DNA of 64,000 nucleotides from Diphasiastrum complanatum (Eukaryota > Streptophyta > Lycopodiopsida > Lycopodiales > Lycopodiaceae), in contig CM055097.1 in assembly GCA_029204225.1 (NCBI GenBank), positions 42,948,858 through 43,012,857 on the forward strand, read 5' to 3'. Of the stretch, positions 11,918 through 22,439 are shown piece after piece. The notes below the pieces were generated by a model. The model did not search any database. It saw only the letters and a list, made by a program, of their open reading frames with translations, and was not told where the DNA came from. Position numbers and translations under genes: made by a program. Position 1 is the first letter of the stretch, and every line of letters begins with the position of its first letter.

Positions 11918-12860
11918 TGTGGATCCGTTGTGAGCTTGTAAGTTGGTCGTGCTAACTCCACAAAATCTAGAATGAAAATTCTGTAACAGTTAGCGTGACC
12001 CATAAAAATGTAGACCTCGCAGATCGTTCCTGGTGGTGGTAGATCAACAATGATCCTGATTTTTGATAGGTTTGTGGCGATCCCGTGTCTAGATACTATA
12101 TGGCCGAGAATCAAGCCATGTGTAACCCAAAATTGACATTTTTTTGGATTCAAGGAGATCTAGAATTCGCAGCATTTTTGTAGCACCTTCTCTAGATTGG
12201 ATAAGTGTTCGGAGTCTGGTCCATGCACGCACAGATCGTCCAAGAAAATTTTCAGAAATTTCTACAAATACTCTTTGAATGCTGCCTGCTGACTCGCTGG
12301 AAAGTGCTTGGGGCATTGCAAAGTCCGAATGGCATCACCTTATAGGCATAGGTTCTCCATTCCGTGGCGAATGTTGTCTTATGTTGGTCTTGGGGTGCTA
12401 TCTTCACTTGGTTGTAACCACTGAAGCCGTCCAAAGAATTGTAGGCTTCGGCTCCAGCTACTCGGTCAAGGACACTTTCCGTAAAGGGTAAAGGAAAATG
12501 ATCCTTTTTGGTGACTGCATTTAGCGCCTTCAGATTCACACAGATTCGCATTCTGTCATTCTTCTTGGGTACTATAACTATCGGTGATACCCATTCCATG
12601 TGTTTGATTTCATAGATGGAATCTGCATCTAACAGCTTATGCAATTCTTGCTTGATCAGCTCCGTGTAGTTCGGGTTACAACGATAGTATCGACTCACCT
12701 TGGGGACTGTTCCTTCCACCAAGGGTATGGTGTGTTGGACTACTATTGGTGGAATGCCCTTGAGATCACTGTAATTTCGAACAAAACAGTCCTTGTACTC
12801 TACCAACAATGATCGTAGCCTTTTGAATTGTGTGGGTGTTAACTGCTCTCCCACATGCAC
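11918..12860 (-). pseudogene. gypsy 1 reverse transcriptase
   Basis: This polymerase segment reads cleanly from about 12860 to 12252: KDCFVRNYSDLKGIP, the fingers block WVSPIVIVPKKND, RICVNLKALN, LDGFSGYNQVKIA and MPFGLCNAPSTFQR. The active-site block is FLDDLCVHG (12250-12225), reached after a frame change near 12255, so YxDD is FLDD here. The following block NPKKCQFWVTHGLILGH is preceded by an in-frame stop near 12160. GHANCYRIFI corresponds to the GxxxYYRRFI thumb block. The element is inactive but recently enough decayed to keep all domains. Confidence 0.87.
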
Positions 12861-13575
12861 TATCTCGTGAACTGGCTTGTCGAGATTCCTCCTTCAACAT
12901 ATTGATCTTAGCCCGACTGGTCATCTTTTGATTTTCCATCATCTGAGAGGAGGATGACGTTGTATCAGAGTTCATCCTGATTGACTTCAAGGAATCCAAC
13001 ACCTTCTTTTTGTCTTTTTTTGTCATATTGGTGGATTTGTCCTTGTTGTCTTCCTTCAGAACTGGTGTGACATTCGCCTCGTGGTTGCAAATATCAACAT
13101 CCACTACAGCTATAGCTTCTTTGGGTAGATCACTCCATCAAATCACCTGGTTGTAGCATTGCTTCAACTGGTTCTTCTTGTTCACAGGTGCCCTTGGTGG
13201 ATCTATCCTCGAAACTTTTGCCATAGTAGATTTTTGCGGCGGTTGAGTTGGTACTTTCTTAATTCCGTAACGATCTGGGTCCATGTGCTGTGGGACCTGC
13301 TCATCAGTCAGCTCAGTCTCCTTGTTGTAAGTCAGAGCATGTCGCCAAGGGACTAAATCATCGTCCACTGGGTTCTCAATAGATTTTGCTGACAGCCATG
13401 CTACATTTATCATATTCACTCCAAATGTAATTGGTGTATCCATGGTGTAACACTTGGGTGAAGATGTGCTGGGTTTGGGATTTCATTCGTATTGACATGC
13501 TTGGTAGTCAATCGTTGCTAATCCATCTGTCCATCTCACAACCTTTGTCTTTGAATCGTAGTGACCCCCCTTGGC
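12861..13575 (-). pseudogene. gypsy 1 linker between protease and RT
   Basis: Low-complexity charged linker without a catalytic motif. The part near 13440-13270 reads DTPITFGVNMINVAWLSA and DDDLVPWRHALTYNKETELT, and aligns with gypsy 2 at about 23500-23640 (DMPITFPVNMMNVAW), which shows that the linker is a family feature. A Lys/Ser-rich stretch near 13100-12960 leads into RT. The frame changes several times. Confidence 0.7.
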
Positions 13576-14025
13576 TCACCTTGGGTGATCAATTGTGTGA
13601 TCTATCGTGGATGATCCGTCATTAGCCTTGGGTGCAAGTGGTTTCACCGCCCATGTGGTTGGATCGACCTTTACAACCTGCTCTCTATTCTCAAAGGTGA
13701 GTTTTCTCGTACCCCAGTTGTGTACTACTTGCGCAGTCCTCAACCATGGTCTTCCCAGCAAAATACGGTATGCAGATGGAGATTCTGGTATATTCATTAC
13801 TACAAAGGTGATCAAAAACTACATGCCTGCTATTTTTACAAGGATATCGACAACCACACCCTTCGGTTTTACATAGGATTGATCCGCTAGCTTGATGGCA
13901 AATCTTGCTGGCTTCAATCCCTGTAAACCCCACTTTTGGTATAAAGTAGTAAAGATCAAATTGACACCTAATCCTCCATCTACTACTACTACCTCATCCT
14001 CGAATCTCTTGTGTTTGATTGGCAA
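13576..14025 (-). pseudogene. gypsy 1 aspartic protease
   Basis: VVVDGGLGVNLIFTTLYQKW is the retropepsin active-site region of this family, where D-G-G-x-G stands for the usual D-S/T-G. LADQSYVKPKGVVVDILVKI and YRILLGRPWLRTAQVVHNW (the ILGRPWL block) follow. A frameshift near 13815 separates the two halves. It aligns block for block with the gypsy 2 protease at 22980-23250. Confidence 0.82.
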
Positions 14026-15457
14026 GGTGATGTTGTGTTCCTCACTTTCTCATGTTGCCCCGATGTGGAGGACGTTACTAGTCTCTTTGTAGCCCCCGTA
14101 CAATTTATGGGCTTAGGCGCTACTGGCTCCGCATCCTCTTTGTCCCATTCAGCCAGAAGGCTTTTAGCTTGTGGCACAATCCGCAGTAACTCCCCGAGGG
14201 GTAAACTCACACGACTCGCCAGTAAGCTTGTGAGCCTTTCAGTGTGTGGTTCCTCGGGCTCCACCATGTGGAAAGGTGATTCATGATGATGCAATCAATT
14301 GTTTTGATCAGTGTGCAATGGTGAGCCTGTTCGTGGTTCCCATTCGCCATCAGCAGGAGGTTCCATAGGATTATTCTTTTCTTTCTCTTTTTCCTCCGCT
14401 TGTACTCTCTATACCAGTGGCGTATCTTCTGGTACTGTCTCCTTTCTTCCCTTACATTCGGATATGGCGCTGAAATTGAGGGTTGGTCATCAGTGACCAA
14501 TGGTGGTGGTGAGGAAGCCACTTCCTTCCTCTTCTGTGCTCGCGTAACGGCTAACACATGGGCATGGAATTGTTGTCTTTCTGGTGGCTTCCCCTCTGGA
14601 ACTGTTGCTTGTTGTATATTGCAATGAAGTTCAATGGTGCGCTAGTCCTAGGTCTCAATGGACAATTCTTGTAATAGTGTCCATAATCGCATTCTCGACA
14701 GAAGGATGTATATTGTCCCTTGTAAGGACATTCAGCAATTTTGTGTCCTTCGTCACATAGCCGTAATTTCTTCCGTCTTGACGTTGAGTTTGAGATGCAT
14801 AGGCCGCAATATATTCATTTATGGTAGGATCCATATATGGTTCATCTGGCCCATACCAATGCTGCTGTTCAAGTTGAGGTGGTACTGGCATCTCTGGTTC
14901 TGTTGTTGTCAAGTTTACGTGGGCCACTTGTTGATTGGCTAGCCTCGGTGGTGCATGTAAGGCCATATGCTGTTGATTATCCGGTGCGCCATACCTTGGT
15001 GACGCATTTGCTGCCCCTTGATGATATGAATAAGAAGTTTGATAAGGACTCCTTTTCTGTTGAACAATCTGGGGGCTAAAATGGGCAAAATGTCGTATCG
15101 TGCGATGTTGCATTGCACAAATGGCAAAATCTATGGGTCAGTCTCAGATTTTGCTTTAGGACTGGGCACAGACACTCGTTTGCTATATGGTTTTGAGTGC
15201 ATACTAAACACCATACATTTTCGCGTCGGGGATACTGTAGCTGGTTCTGTTCCATTAGATTTGGCATTGCTACTATAGCTCCTTGTAAGGCCTTCAATTT
15301 TTTATCAAACTACGCCGTAAGCTGCTCCATCTATTGTTTGTGTAATTTTGTCATTTGTTCCATCAACAGTTCTGTGGATAGAGTAAAAGCAGTTGATGAT
15401 GATGATGCTATTGAGGGAGTAGGAGTATGGGTGGATGGATATTCGTCGTCTGATTCC
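14026..15457 (-). pseudogene. gypsy 1 gag C-terminal region with several zinc knuckles
   Basis: RNA-binding part of gag plus a spacer before protease. Reading the minus strand, CLVCTQNHIANEC (about 15210) and FCHLCNATSHDTTFC (about 15140) are zinc knuckles. Further on, after a Gln/Pro-rich spacer, LCDEGHKIAEC (about 14755) is a damaged knuckle and FCRECDYGHYYKNC (about 14705) an intact one. From 14600 to 14030 the reading is charged (YREYKRRKKRKKR) and without a recognised domain. Frameshifts separate the blocks. Confidence 0.7.
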
Positions 15458-16087
15458 TCATCCTCTTCCCTGATGCCATCCTCCATAGCACAGAGTAGCG
15501 TACTGCTCCCGTCGTTTTAATTCTCTCCTAATGCTACGTGGTAGTCCTGCTAGGAACCACATGATCACCGTATGATCGGGAGTTAGGGCTGCACTACACT
15601 TGGATCGTAGATGTTTGATCCGTTCAATATAGTTCCTGACCCTTTCTCTTTTCCCCATCTTGACCTTGCTAAGTAGGAGAAATGGGTCTTCTAGGAACTT
15701 TCTTAGTTTAAAGCGCGTGATGAGAGCCGCTTTAACCGCTTCCCAAGTGGATTTCTCTACCTCTGATAGGTTGAAAAACCAATCTTGAGCCACCGCTACT
15801 AGGGACATGGGGAACAACATCAACTTCTCTGCAGGTGTCTGATCACCGTAGATCTCACAAGCTTGCTCGTAGATCTGGAGGAAGCAGATGAGATCTGATG
15901 ATCCGTCATATTTTGGTATCTCCATCCGAGGTGCCCTCCGGATTGCTTGCAAGGGAGCGACAGGTACGGGTGGACCCATTGGATCCATTGGCACTGGTTC
16001 CGGTTCTGCCTCTTGTTGCGCAATTACTAATCTGGGAATGTGTGGTGCTTGATTCGCTGTCCTTCTTGCTACTGATCGTCCAGATCT
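15458..16087 (-). pseudogene. gypsy 1 gag (capsid)
   Basis: Retrotransposon gag domain. It starts with RSVARRTANQAPHIPRLV and an acidic/proline tract (EAEPEPVPMDPMGPP), then MEIPKYDGSSDLICFLQIYE, the core AQDWFFNL with WEAVKAALITRF, and LLSKVKMGKRERVRNYIERI. The frame is open through 15994-15458 and continues upstream past the copia C insertion: with C and one GATCT removed, HRINLRSGRSVARR reads straight across. The same domain occurs in gypsy 2 at 22440-22940. Confidence 0.87.
16083..16087. repeat. target site duplication of copia C, left
   Basis: GATCT lies immediately before the TGTTAAAAATT LTR start and is repeated exactly at 19464-19468, right after the CA end of the right LTR. Five bases is the copia standard. 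Confidence 0.95.
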
Positions 16088-16958
16088 TGTTAAAAATTAT
16101 AAAACATATCTATCATCTATTGTTAATGTTTGGGGGATTCTACCCATGTAAATATTTTGTACATATCCAAGGTATGTGAATTGAGCACATATCCTTGTAG
16201 AATAGGGCGAGTTTGGGTTAGGTAGATCAAATTCCAGTGACATGCATAAAGTCTAGTTGGTCTAGTATGATATGCAATAATGTTGACAATGTCTAGTTTG
16301 ACATGCATATAGAGATTCACATGGAATTGATCAATTATGACCCTATAGAAACTCGAGCCACAATAAATGCATAATGTCCTAAGTTTCCATAGTGACATGC
16401 AAAGCATGCAATCACTCTAATGGACACATGCATGTAGATTTGTACATGGCTAGTTGTGAAATTGCCATTTGGAGAAAGTAGGTAGAAGTTAGGTGCAACT
16501 TATGCATGCTAGCAGTTAGGTGTCAATTTAATAGTTGTTTGCACTTGAATAGGTGTAGGATGTGCATTGAATGCAAGGAGTACCACGAATTTTGGCTCTC
16601 CTATATATGTACATATCTTCTCATTCACAAAGTAATGAAGAACCAGATTTTTGTAGCTATTTCATGCTTGGTTGGATCTAAACTGTTTTTTCTTGTTATC
16701 TCTCTAGCTCTCTCTCTCTCTCTAACTCGTGTTGAGGCTAATGCTTATACATTGTAATCTTGTACTTTTAATCATTCTTTGATTCATTGCTATCATAGTC
16801 TATTGATTAGCATGCTAGATTGTGAATTAGCCATATCTTCTGAACTAGATCTTGTTGAACAATCTAGAATTAGGGTACTGTGCCAATCACAAAGCTTAAT
16901 CAAGATCAGTCACCCTTGTGGACATTCCCCACACGTGTGAATTCTGGAATTTTCAACA
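16088..16958 (+). repeat. copia C 5' LTR
   Basis: It starts TGTTAAAAATTATAAAAC and ends ...TTTTCAACA. A TATA-like stretch ctcctatatatgtac lies near 16598-16612, followed by a short CT tract (16705-16722). The U5 part holds ccacacgtgtgaatt (from 16930). Several CATGCA words occur in U3 (16241, 16302, 16396, 16406, 16427, 16502). ORFs inside it recur in the right LTR and are not genes. Confidence 0.94.
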
Positions 16959-16970
16959 TGGTATCAGAGC
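16959..16970 (+). other. copia C primer binding site
   Basis: TGGTATCAGAGC begins directly after the LTR and is complementary to the 3' end of plant initiator tRNA-Met. Confidence 0.93.
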
Positions 16971-17729
16971 CTCATTAAGCTTTGCATGCTAATTTTCTTG
17001 ATAGTACAAGAAATTGAGAGATAAACAAGCAAAAAAAGCAGTTTTTCACCTTTTCTAACATTTCTCTGAAGTGTAATTGGACCAAATCGGACCTGAACTG
17101 AATTTTCAGACCTGAATTAAGGTAGTACGGAATTTTGGAATTCCGCACGTGTGAAAATCAGAGATTTTCAGTCCCTTTGTTTTCCTTGCTTATAGATCCA
17201 AAGATAGTAGTGTTATAGCTTGATGGAAAGCTTGTGACCTGTACTTTCCATAGAAATTGAAATCAAATCAATCTGAAGTGTCTAGCAAGAGCTATAAGCT
17301 CTTAAAGAGGATTAGGATAGGTCCAAAATCCGAGTGACAACATTTTGATTTGAATCAATTTATACTTTGTTTTGAATTCATGGTTTTTGAGCATCCTACA
17401 CAAGAAACTAAAGATCAAGACTGAGTTTGAAGTAATTGAACACCCTTTGAGCCTTCAGAGTGTCAATAGTGTTTTCTTTTGTTGCATTTCACACGTGTCA
17501 AAAGTAGGATTCAAACTAACCAAAGTGTCTCAATCCACTTTGTGTATCTGATCTAGTTAGTTTGTCTTGTGGAATATTTGAGATCTGTCTCAAATATAGT
17601 TGCAAGTGTTTCACATAGGAAGGTAGTACATTTTTTGAAAATACCTATAGTGAAAGAAAGCAGCAACTCTAATTCAGATAGGAACAAGCTCAAACATATT
17701 GCAGTCCAATTACAAGAGTCTTCACATTC

Positions 17730-17996
17730 ATGGCATCTATAGGAGATTGTCTCTTTCAAGCTAGTGAAAGACTATACACCTTTAACTATTCAGTGTGGAA
17801 GGATAGGATAGAATCCTTGTTGATTCTCTATGGTGTAATGGATATTGTAACTGGAACTGAAGTTGAGCCTGCAGCTTTTGATGAGGCTCAAAGATTCAAG
17901 AAGAGAGCAAGAATTGCTCTACATATCATCAAATTGAACATCTCTGATGAGATGTTGAGAGAGATTAGTTCATGCACCTCAACAAAGGAGACTTGA
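17730..17996 (+). pseudogene. copia C gag N-terminus
   Basis: The open frame begins MASIGDCLFQASERLYTFNY with the SVWKDRIESLL block, and ends in KKRARIALHIIKLN and ISSCTSTKET before TGA 17994-17996. It matches the gag start of copia B and E (for example KKRARMALHYIKMNVSN of B). After it the sequence jumps into a Lys-rich part that normally lies much later in gag, so the middle of gag is deleted. Confidence 0.87.
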
Positions 17997-18218
17997 GAGA
18001 CTCTGAAGAACCTTCAAGAAGCCGAGATCAAGTCAAGAAAGAGGAGTAAGAACCAGTACTCTCGTGTCTTCACCAAGAAAAAAGCAAAGAACAAAGACTA
18101 TGGTGGAGTAGAAGATGAGTCAGCTCATCCTTCTAACTTCAAGAAGAAGACACAAGAAGTTCAAACCAGTTGTATCATAGAAGACTCACATGCAAGTTGT
18201 GGAGAGACATCTCTTCTG

Positions 18219-18515
18219 ATGTCTAGTTTTTCTTCTTTACCTTTTAATAATGTATCATGGTATATTGATAGTGGAGCAACAGCTCATATGAGTTGCTCCA
18301 AAGATTCTTATGTTTCTATTGAATCTGTTCTAGATCCTAAGAAATCAATATACACAGCAGTTGGTGATGCATGTGCAATTGAAGGTGTTGGAAGTTGTTT
18401 CTTAAAACTTACATCTTCTAGGAATTTTACACTTTCCAATGTTCTCTATGCACCTAATCTCAAAGATTTCTATCAAAGAAAACTTATCATGGATTTGGTA
18501 AGCATACTGCTATGA
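18219..18515 (+). pseudogene. copia C protease fragment
   Basis: WYIDSGATAHMSCSKDSY is the copia protease active site (DSG), followed by KKSIYTAVGDACAIEGVG and LSNVLYAPNLK. The frame then runs into unrelated sequence and closes at 18515, about 95 bp before the right LTR. Everything downstream of protease is missing. Confidence 0.87.
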
Positions 18516-18610
18516 TGGATTATTTGTTCATCTTCACTTCAAATACAAAGCAAAGAATCCAATCTCAAAGGATCTTCACCAACATCAGATAGATATATTT
18601 TAAGGAGGAG

Positions 18611-19463
18611 TGTTAAAAATTGTAAAACATATCTATCATCTGTTGTTAATGTTTGGGAGATCCTACCCATGTAAATATTTTGTACATATCCAAGGTATGT
18701 GAATTGAGCACATATACTTGTAGAATAGGACGAGTTTGGGTTAGGTATGCATAAAGTCTAGTTGGTCTAGTATGATATGCAATAATGTTGACAATGTCTA
18801 GTTTGACATGCATATAGAGATTCACATGGAATTGATCAATTATGACCTTGTAGAAACTCGAGCCACAATAAATGCATAATGTCCTAAGTTTCCATAGTGA
18901 CATGCAAAGCATGCAATCACTCTAATGGACACATGCATGTAGATTTGTACATGGCTAGTTGAGAAATTGCCATTTGGAGAAAGTAGGTAGAAGTTAGGTG
19001 CAACTTATGCATGCTAGCAGTTAGGTGTCAAGTTAATAGTTGTTTGCACTTGAATAGGTGTAAGATGTGCATTGAATACAAGGAGTACCACGAATTTTGG
19101 CTCTCCTATATATGTACATATCATTCTCATTCACAAAGTAATGAAGAAGCAAAGTTTTGTAGCTATCTCATGCTTGGTTGGATCTAAACTGTTTTTTCTT
19201 GTTATCTCTCTAGCTCTCTCTCTCTCTCTAACTCGTGTTGAGGCTAACACTTATACATTGTAATCTTGTACTTTTAATCATTCTTTGATTCATTGCTATC
19301 ATAGTCTATTGATTAGCATGCTAGATTGTGAATTAGCCATATCTTCTGAACTAGATCTTGTTGAACGACTAGAATCAGGGTACTATGCCAATCACAAAGC
19401 TTAATCAAGATCAGTCACCCTTGTGGACATTCCCCACACGTGTGAATTCTGGAATTTTCAACA
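18611..19463 (+). repeat. copia C 3' LTR
   Basis: It starts TGTTAAAAATTGTAAAAC after the purine tract and ends ...TTTTCAACA, then the GATCT duplication. It differs from the 5' LTR by scattered substitutions and a short deletion near 18746 (the part holding atcaaattccagtg is absent). Confidence 0.94.
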
Positions 19464-20834
19464 GATCTCAGATTTATCCGATGGTGGGGTCCAAGATAGT
19501 TGGATCTTGCTTGTACAATGGGATGCACTCTGGATCTTAAGGATCTGGTCAATCTGGTTGGCTGAAAGTGGAAATCAGGCCCCTTACGGTGGTTTTTCCT
19601 TGATAACTTTTCACTCCTTACATTGATTGACCTGAGATTTCGACAGTAGCTAGACCTGGTGCAGATCTTTCCACTGATCTAGTCTGTGAGGGTTTTACAT
19701 TGATTGACCTGAGATTTCGACAGTAGCTAGACCTGGTGCAGATCTTTCCACTGATCTAGTCTGTGAGGGTTTTCTAGTGCGAGGGTTGGTTGTGCGAGGG
19801 TTTTTTAGCTGTTTTGTAGACAAAAAATCTTGATATCTCTCTGATCATTGGGAAGTAACTCTCGCAAGGATTACAGGAGTTGAATTTGGTCTGGATCTGG
19901 CTCTCAAAATCTCTGCGAGAGTTAACTCTCGCAAGAAGTAAAAAATTCATTGTCTGCGAGGGTGCAAACCACTAATTTGGCTTGATCTTCACCAATACTC
20001 AGTACTAACTCTCGCAGGCTTCTCTACTAATGGAATTTGATATTCTGGATCAATTGAAATGGTCTGCAAGAGTTCTTTCTGGAAGGATTTGCTGGATCTT
20101 CACTTTTTAGTGATTTTTTAGCACTTAACCCCAATTTTCTGCTCACCAGAATCAAACTAACTCTCGAAGACTCTTCTGTGTCCTGGTCTCACTGAGATGG
20201 AACTTTAGAATTCTCTACGAGGGTTTTTGCCCACTAGAACTGAAAATTTTAGTGTCTACGAGGGATCTTTGGTATTTTCCCATCTTTTTTCCACTGGGAA
20301 CTCTTGCACATGCACTTAGATAGTGAAGTAACTCTTGCAAGCTTCTCTGTGTCCTGGTCTCACTGAAATGGAACTTCGGAGCGCTCTGCGAGAGTTTTGG
20401 TGAAGATTTGCATCTTTTTGGATTTTTATAAGGATTTTTTATAGTTTTTTCTCTGATTTTTGCAATCTGCTTAGAATTAATTCTCGCAGGCTTCTATGCA
20501 GGTCTAGGACAATACCCTGGAGTTGTTGCTGGTCATGCAATGGTTAACTCTCACTGGTTTGGGAGAAAACAAAATCTGATGGAAAATTTGGCTCTTTTTC
20601 CTTCCAAAATACAGATGGGTGTGTTTTTTGGGTTTTCTTTGGTTTTGGTTTGGATGTCAAGCCCTTAGAGACTGTTCAGGGCCTCCTTTACCCTCTCACA
20701 CCTCCTCCACTAGTTGTGAACAGTCCAAACACAGAAAAATACAGCAAACTAACTCTAAACACTAAAAAATCTACCTAAAACTACTCCAAAAAGCAAGAAA
20801 TAGCTAAAATGCAGCTATGCTAGTTAGTGGAGAT
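19464..20834 (-). other. gypsy 1 leader with iterated CGAGGGTT / CTCTCGCA words
   Basis: Lies between the primer site and gag of gypsy 1. It begins with the second GATCT copy (19464-19468). Up to about 19640 it may still code for the gag N-terminus in frame with 16087. The rest is non-coding and holds at least a dozen copies, in both orientations, of a word close to CTGCGAGGGTT or AACTCTCGCAAG, including a near-perfect palindrome at about 19912-19935. Confidence 0.7.
19618..19771. repeat. tandem duplication, 77-bp unit
   Basis: The unit beginning ttacattgattgacctgag and ending ctgtgagggtt occurs twice back to back with no visible difference, starting at 19618 and 19695. The identity suggests a recent slippage or unequal exchange. 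Confidence 0.92.
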
Positions 20835-20856
20835 CTATCCTTGGCAACGGTGCTAC
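20835..20856 (-). other. gypsy 1 primer binding site (tRNA-Asp type)
   Basis: On the minus strand the sequence after the LTR reads gtagcaccgttgccaaggat, a slightly degraded form of TGGCATCGTTGCCGGGGA, the primer site of gypsy 2. Confidence 0.75.
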
Positions 20857-21665
20857 TGTAGGGCCAAAGATCATGCGTAGTATAGCCCTCCCACTTGTCA
20901 ACAAGGATTAGAACACTGACTATGGATAGATGTTACTTTTAGTTACTTCTCCACTTTCTCTTTTAACTCTACTCACCACTAGCTCTACCCACCGTTAACT
21001 CTACTTTACTACACTAGCATTCATCATGATTTTGTGTGAAAGAGAAGAGAAGAATAGAAGAGATAGAGAGGAGAGGAGAGAAAGAGAGAGATAGAGTGGA
21101 GAGGGAGGTTAGCTCAAAAGCTCAAGATGCATGCTAATGGAGAAACCATAACTATTAAAACAACAACATAGAAATGGAAACAATTAAAAACACATAACAA
21201 AAATATTAGCATGAGTACTTAGCACATGAGGATGCTTGGCTCTCCAATTTGGTAGAGTTTCCTCCTTCTTATTAAGCATGAAAAATAGAGTACATGAGGT
21301 GCCTTTTTATAAATGGGGAAGGCCCTTGCTCCAAAATACTATTGGATAATATGTACACTAATCCTATCCATTCATCTTGGACTCAACTTGTTCCAAATGT
21401 CTAAAAAAAGTACATTGGATTTCACATGATTCATGTGAGTCTCCATTTGGACCCAACTCTAAAATAATAGACTTCTAAGTCTAAAATGACTTTGGGCCTC
21501 AAGTTTTATTTTAATTACAAAGGGGCCCAAGTAGATTATTCTATTTACAACTCAACTTGCGTGCTCATTGGGCCATGGGCTTATACGCGCAGGATGTCAT
21601 GCCCTCGCAACATATTTTATTAGCCGATACTATTTATTTACAATATGTTGGGAATACACCCAACA
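20857..21665 (-). repeat. gypsy 1 5' LTR
   Basis: Read on the minus strand it starts TGTTGGGTGTATTCCCAACA and ends ...TTTGGCCCTACA, 809 bp. It is clearly homologous to the plus-strand LTR at 51842-52630, including the TATA stretch (tttataaaaaggc) and a long CT/GA tract (21047-21112). Together they define the LTR family. Confidence 0.87.
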
Positions 21666-21921
21666 TATGCTTATTGGGATTGAATGTTCTTATGCTTTTT
21701 GTAAGAGAGAAGAGGAGAGATAAGGGCGAGTTTCTATCATTGTGGATTAGGGTTAATGGATCTAGTGTTAATTGTTAGTGTTAATGGATCTTAGTGTTAA
21801 TGTGCACATGCTAGATTATGGAATATGCTATCGCTCTTCACGTGTGACAACTAACCTCGCCTCCTTGATGCTCGTGAGCTTGGATCTAGGGTTGAGGCTA
21901 GGATAGGAAATAGCCACTACA
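21646..21921 (+). repeat. gypsy 2 5' LTR (short or truncated)
   Basis: It starts TGTTGGGAATACACCCAACA and ends near ...GCCACTACA, just before the primer site. At about 276 bp it is much shorter than the 800-bp LTR of gypsy 1 and resembles it only in the first 25 bp. It overlaps the gypsy 1 LTR by 20 bp because both begin in the same inverted repeat. Confidence 0.6.
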
Positions 21922-21925
21922 ATTT

Positions 21926-21943
21926 TGGCATCGTTGCCGGGGA
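21926..21943 (+). other. gypsy 2 primer binding site
   Basis: TGGCATCGTTGCCGGGGA is the classical tRNA-Asp-type primer site of plant Tat/Athila-like gypsy elements. Confidence 0.9.
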
Positions 21944-22439
21944 GCTATGCCAATTTTTCAGTTTGCAACATATTGGATGGATGTTAGCTTGCATTTAGAC
22001 ATCTTGTTTTGGCATAGTAGTGTTAAAATTGCATTTTAGGGTTAGATTGGGAGCTATTTCACTTGATTTGAGTGGTTTTCTTGTTTGAAATCTAATTTGA
22101 TTGTCGAGCAGGGGAAGCCATACGAATCACAATTCTTAAGATCCATTTGGATTTGATAAATCAGAGAAAACAACAAAAATTGTTTTTATCGGATTTGGTG
22201 AAGAAGAAGACAATTTTGTCATTAGACTTGATAACTTTTTGCTCTCTAAAAAAGAATCTTCGCCGAGTTGCAGACAGGACCAGATTCATACAAAGTATCT
22301 TCAATTTGAAGGGCGAAGATTATTCCCACCAGATCTCCACAAACAGAACATTGTGTGATTGACATAACTTGCAATTATGGCTGAAGGAGGGGGAGGTCCG
22401 ATGGACGTTAACTGAGGTATTGTTAGAGGTCACCTCGGT

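Larger units (their letters stand above)
16088..19463 (+). mobile_element. copia element C, internally deleted, complete LTRs
   Basis: Two direct LTRs (871 and 853 bp), a tRNA-Met primer site, a purine tract (taaggaggag, 18601-18610) and a perfect 5-bp target duplication define both ends. The internal part is only about 1.65 kb and keeps the leader, the first third of gag and a piece of protease; integrase, RT and RNase H are gone. It could only have moved with proteins from a related copy, or it lost pol after insertion. It lies inside gag of gypsy 1, on the opposite strand. Confidence 0.95.
10144..21665 (-). mobile_element. Ty3/gypsy element 1 (minus), split by copia C
   Basis: Read on the minus strand the order is 5' LTR (21665-20857), tRNA-Asp-type primer site, a long leader, gag with zinc knuckles, protease, RT, RNase H, integrase and a pol stop at 10146-10144. 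Integrase after RNase H places it in Ty3/gypsy. No chromodomain is visible, and the primer site is the type used by Tat/Athila-like plant gypsy elements. Copia C (16088-19463) is inserted in gag. The 3' LTR is not recognised to the left. Several stops and frameshifts in pol make it inactive. Confidence 0.88.

Noticed and set aside
16123-16407. Frame starting MLCMSLWKLRTLC, repeated at 18646-18912
   Set aside because: It lies in both C LTRs in antisense; its recurrence reflects the LTR, not a gene. The same holds for MYACKPHAISACN at 31686-31937 and 37105-37356.
16959-16970. TGGTATCAGAGC sites as parts of tRNA genes
   Set aside because: They are single 12-14 bp complements directly after LTR ends; no cloverleaf can be built around them.
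19464-20600. CRISPR-like array from the recurring CGAGGGTT words
   Set aside because: The words are short, imperfect and in both orientations with irregular spacing, and the sequence is from a plant nuclear genome.
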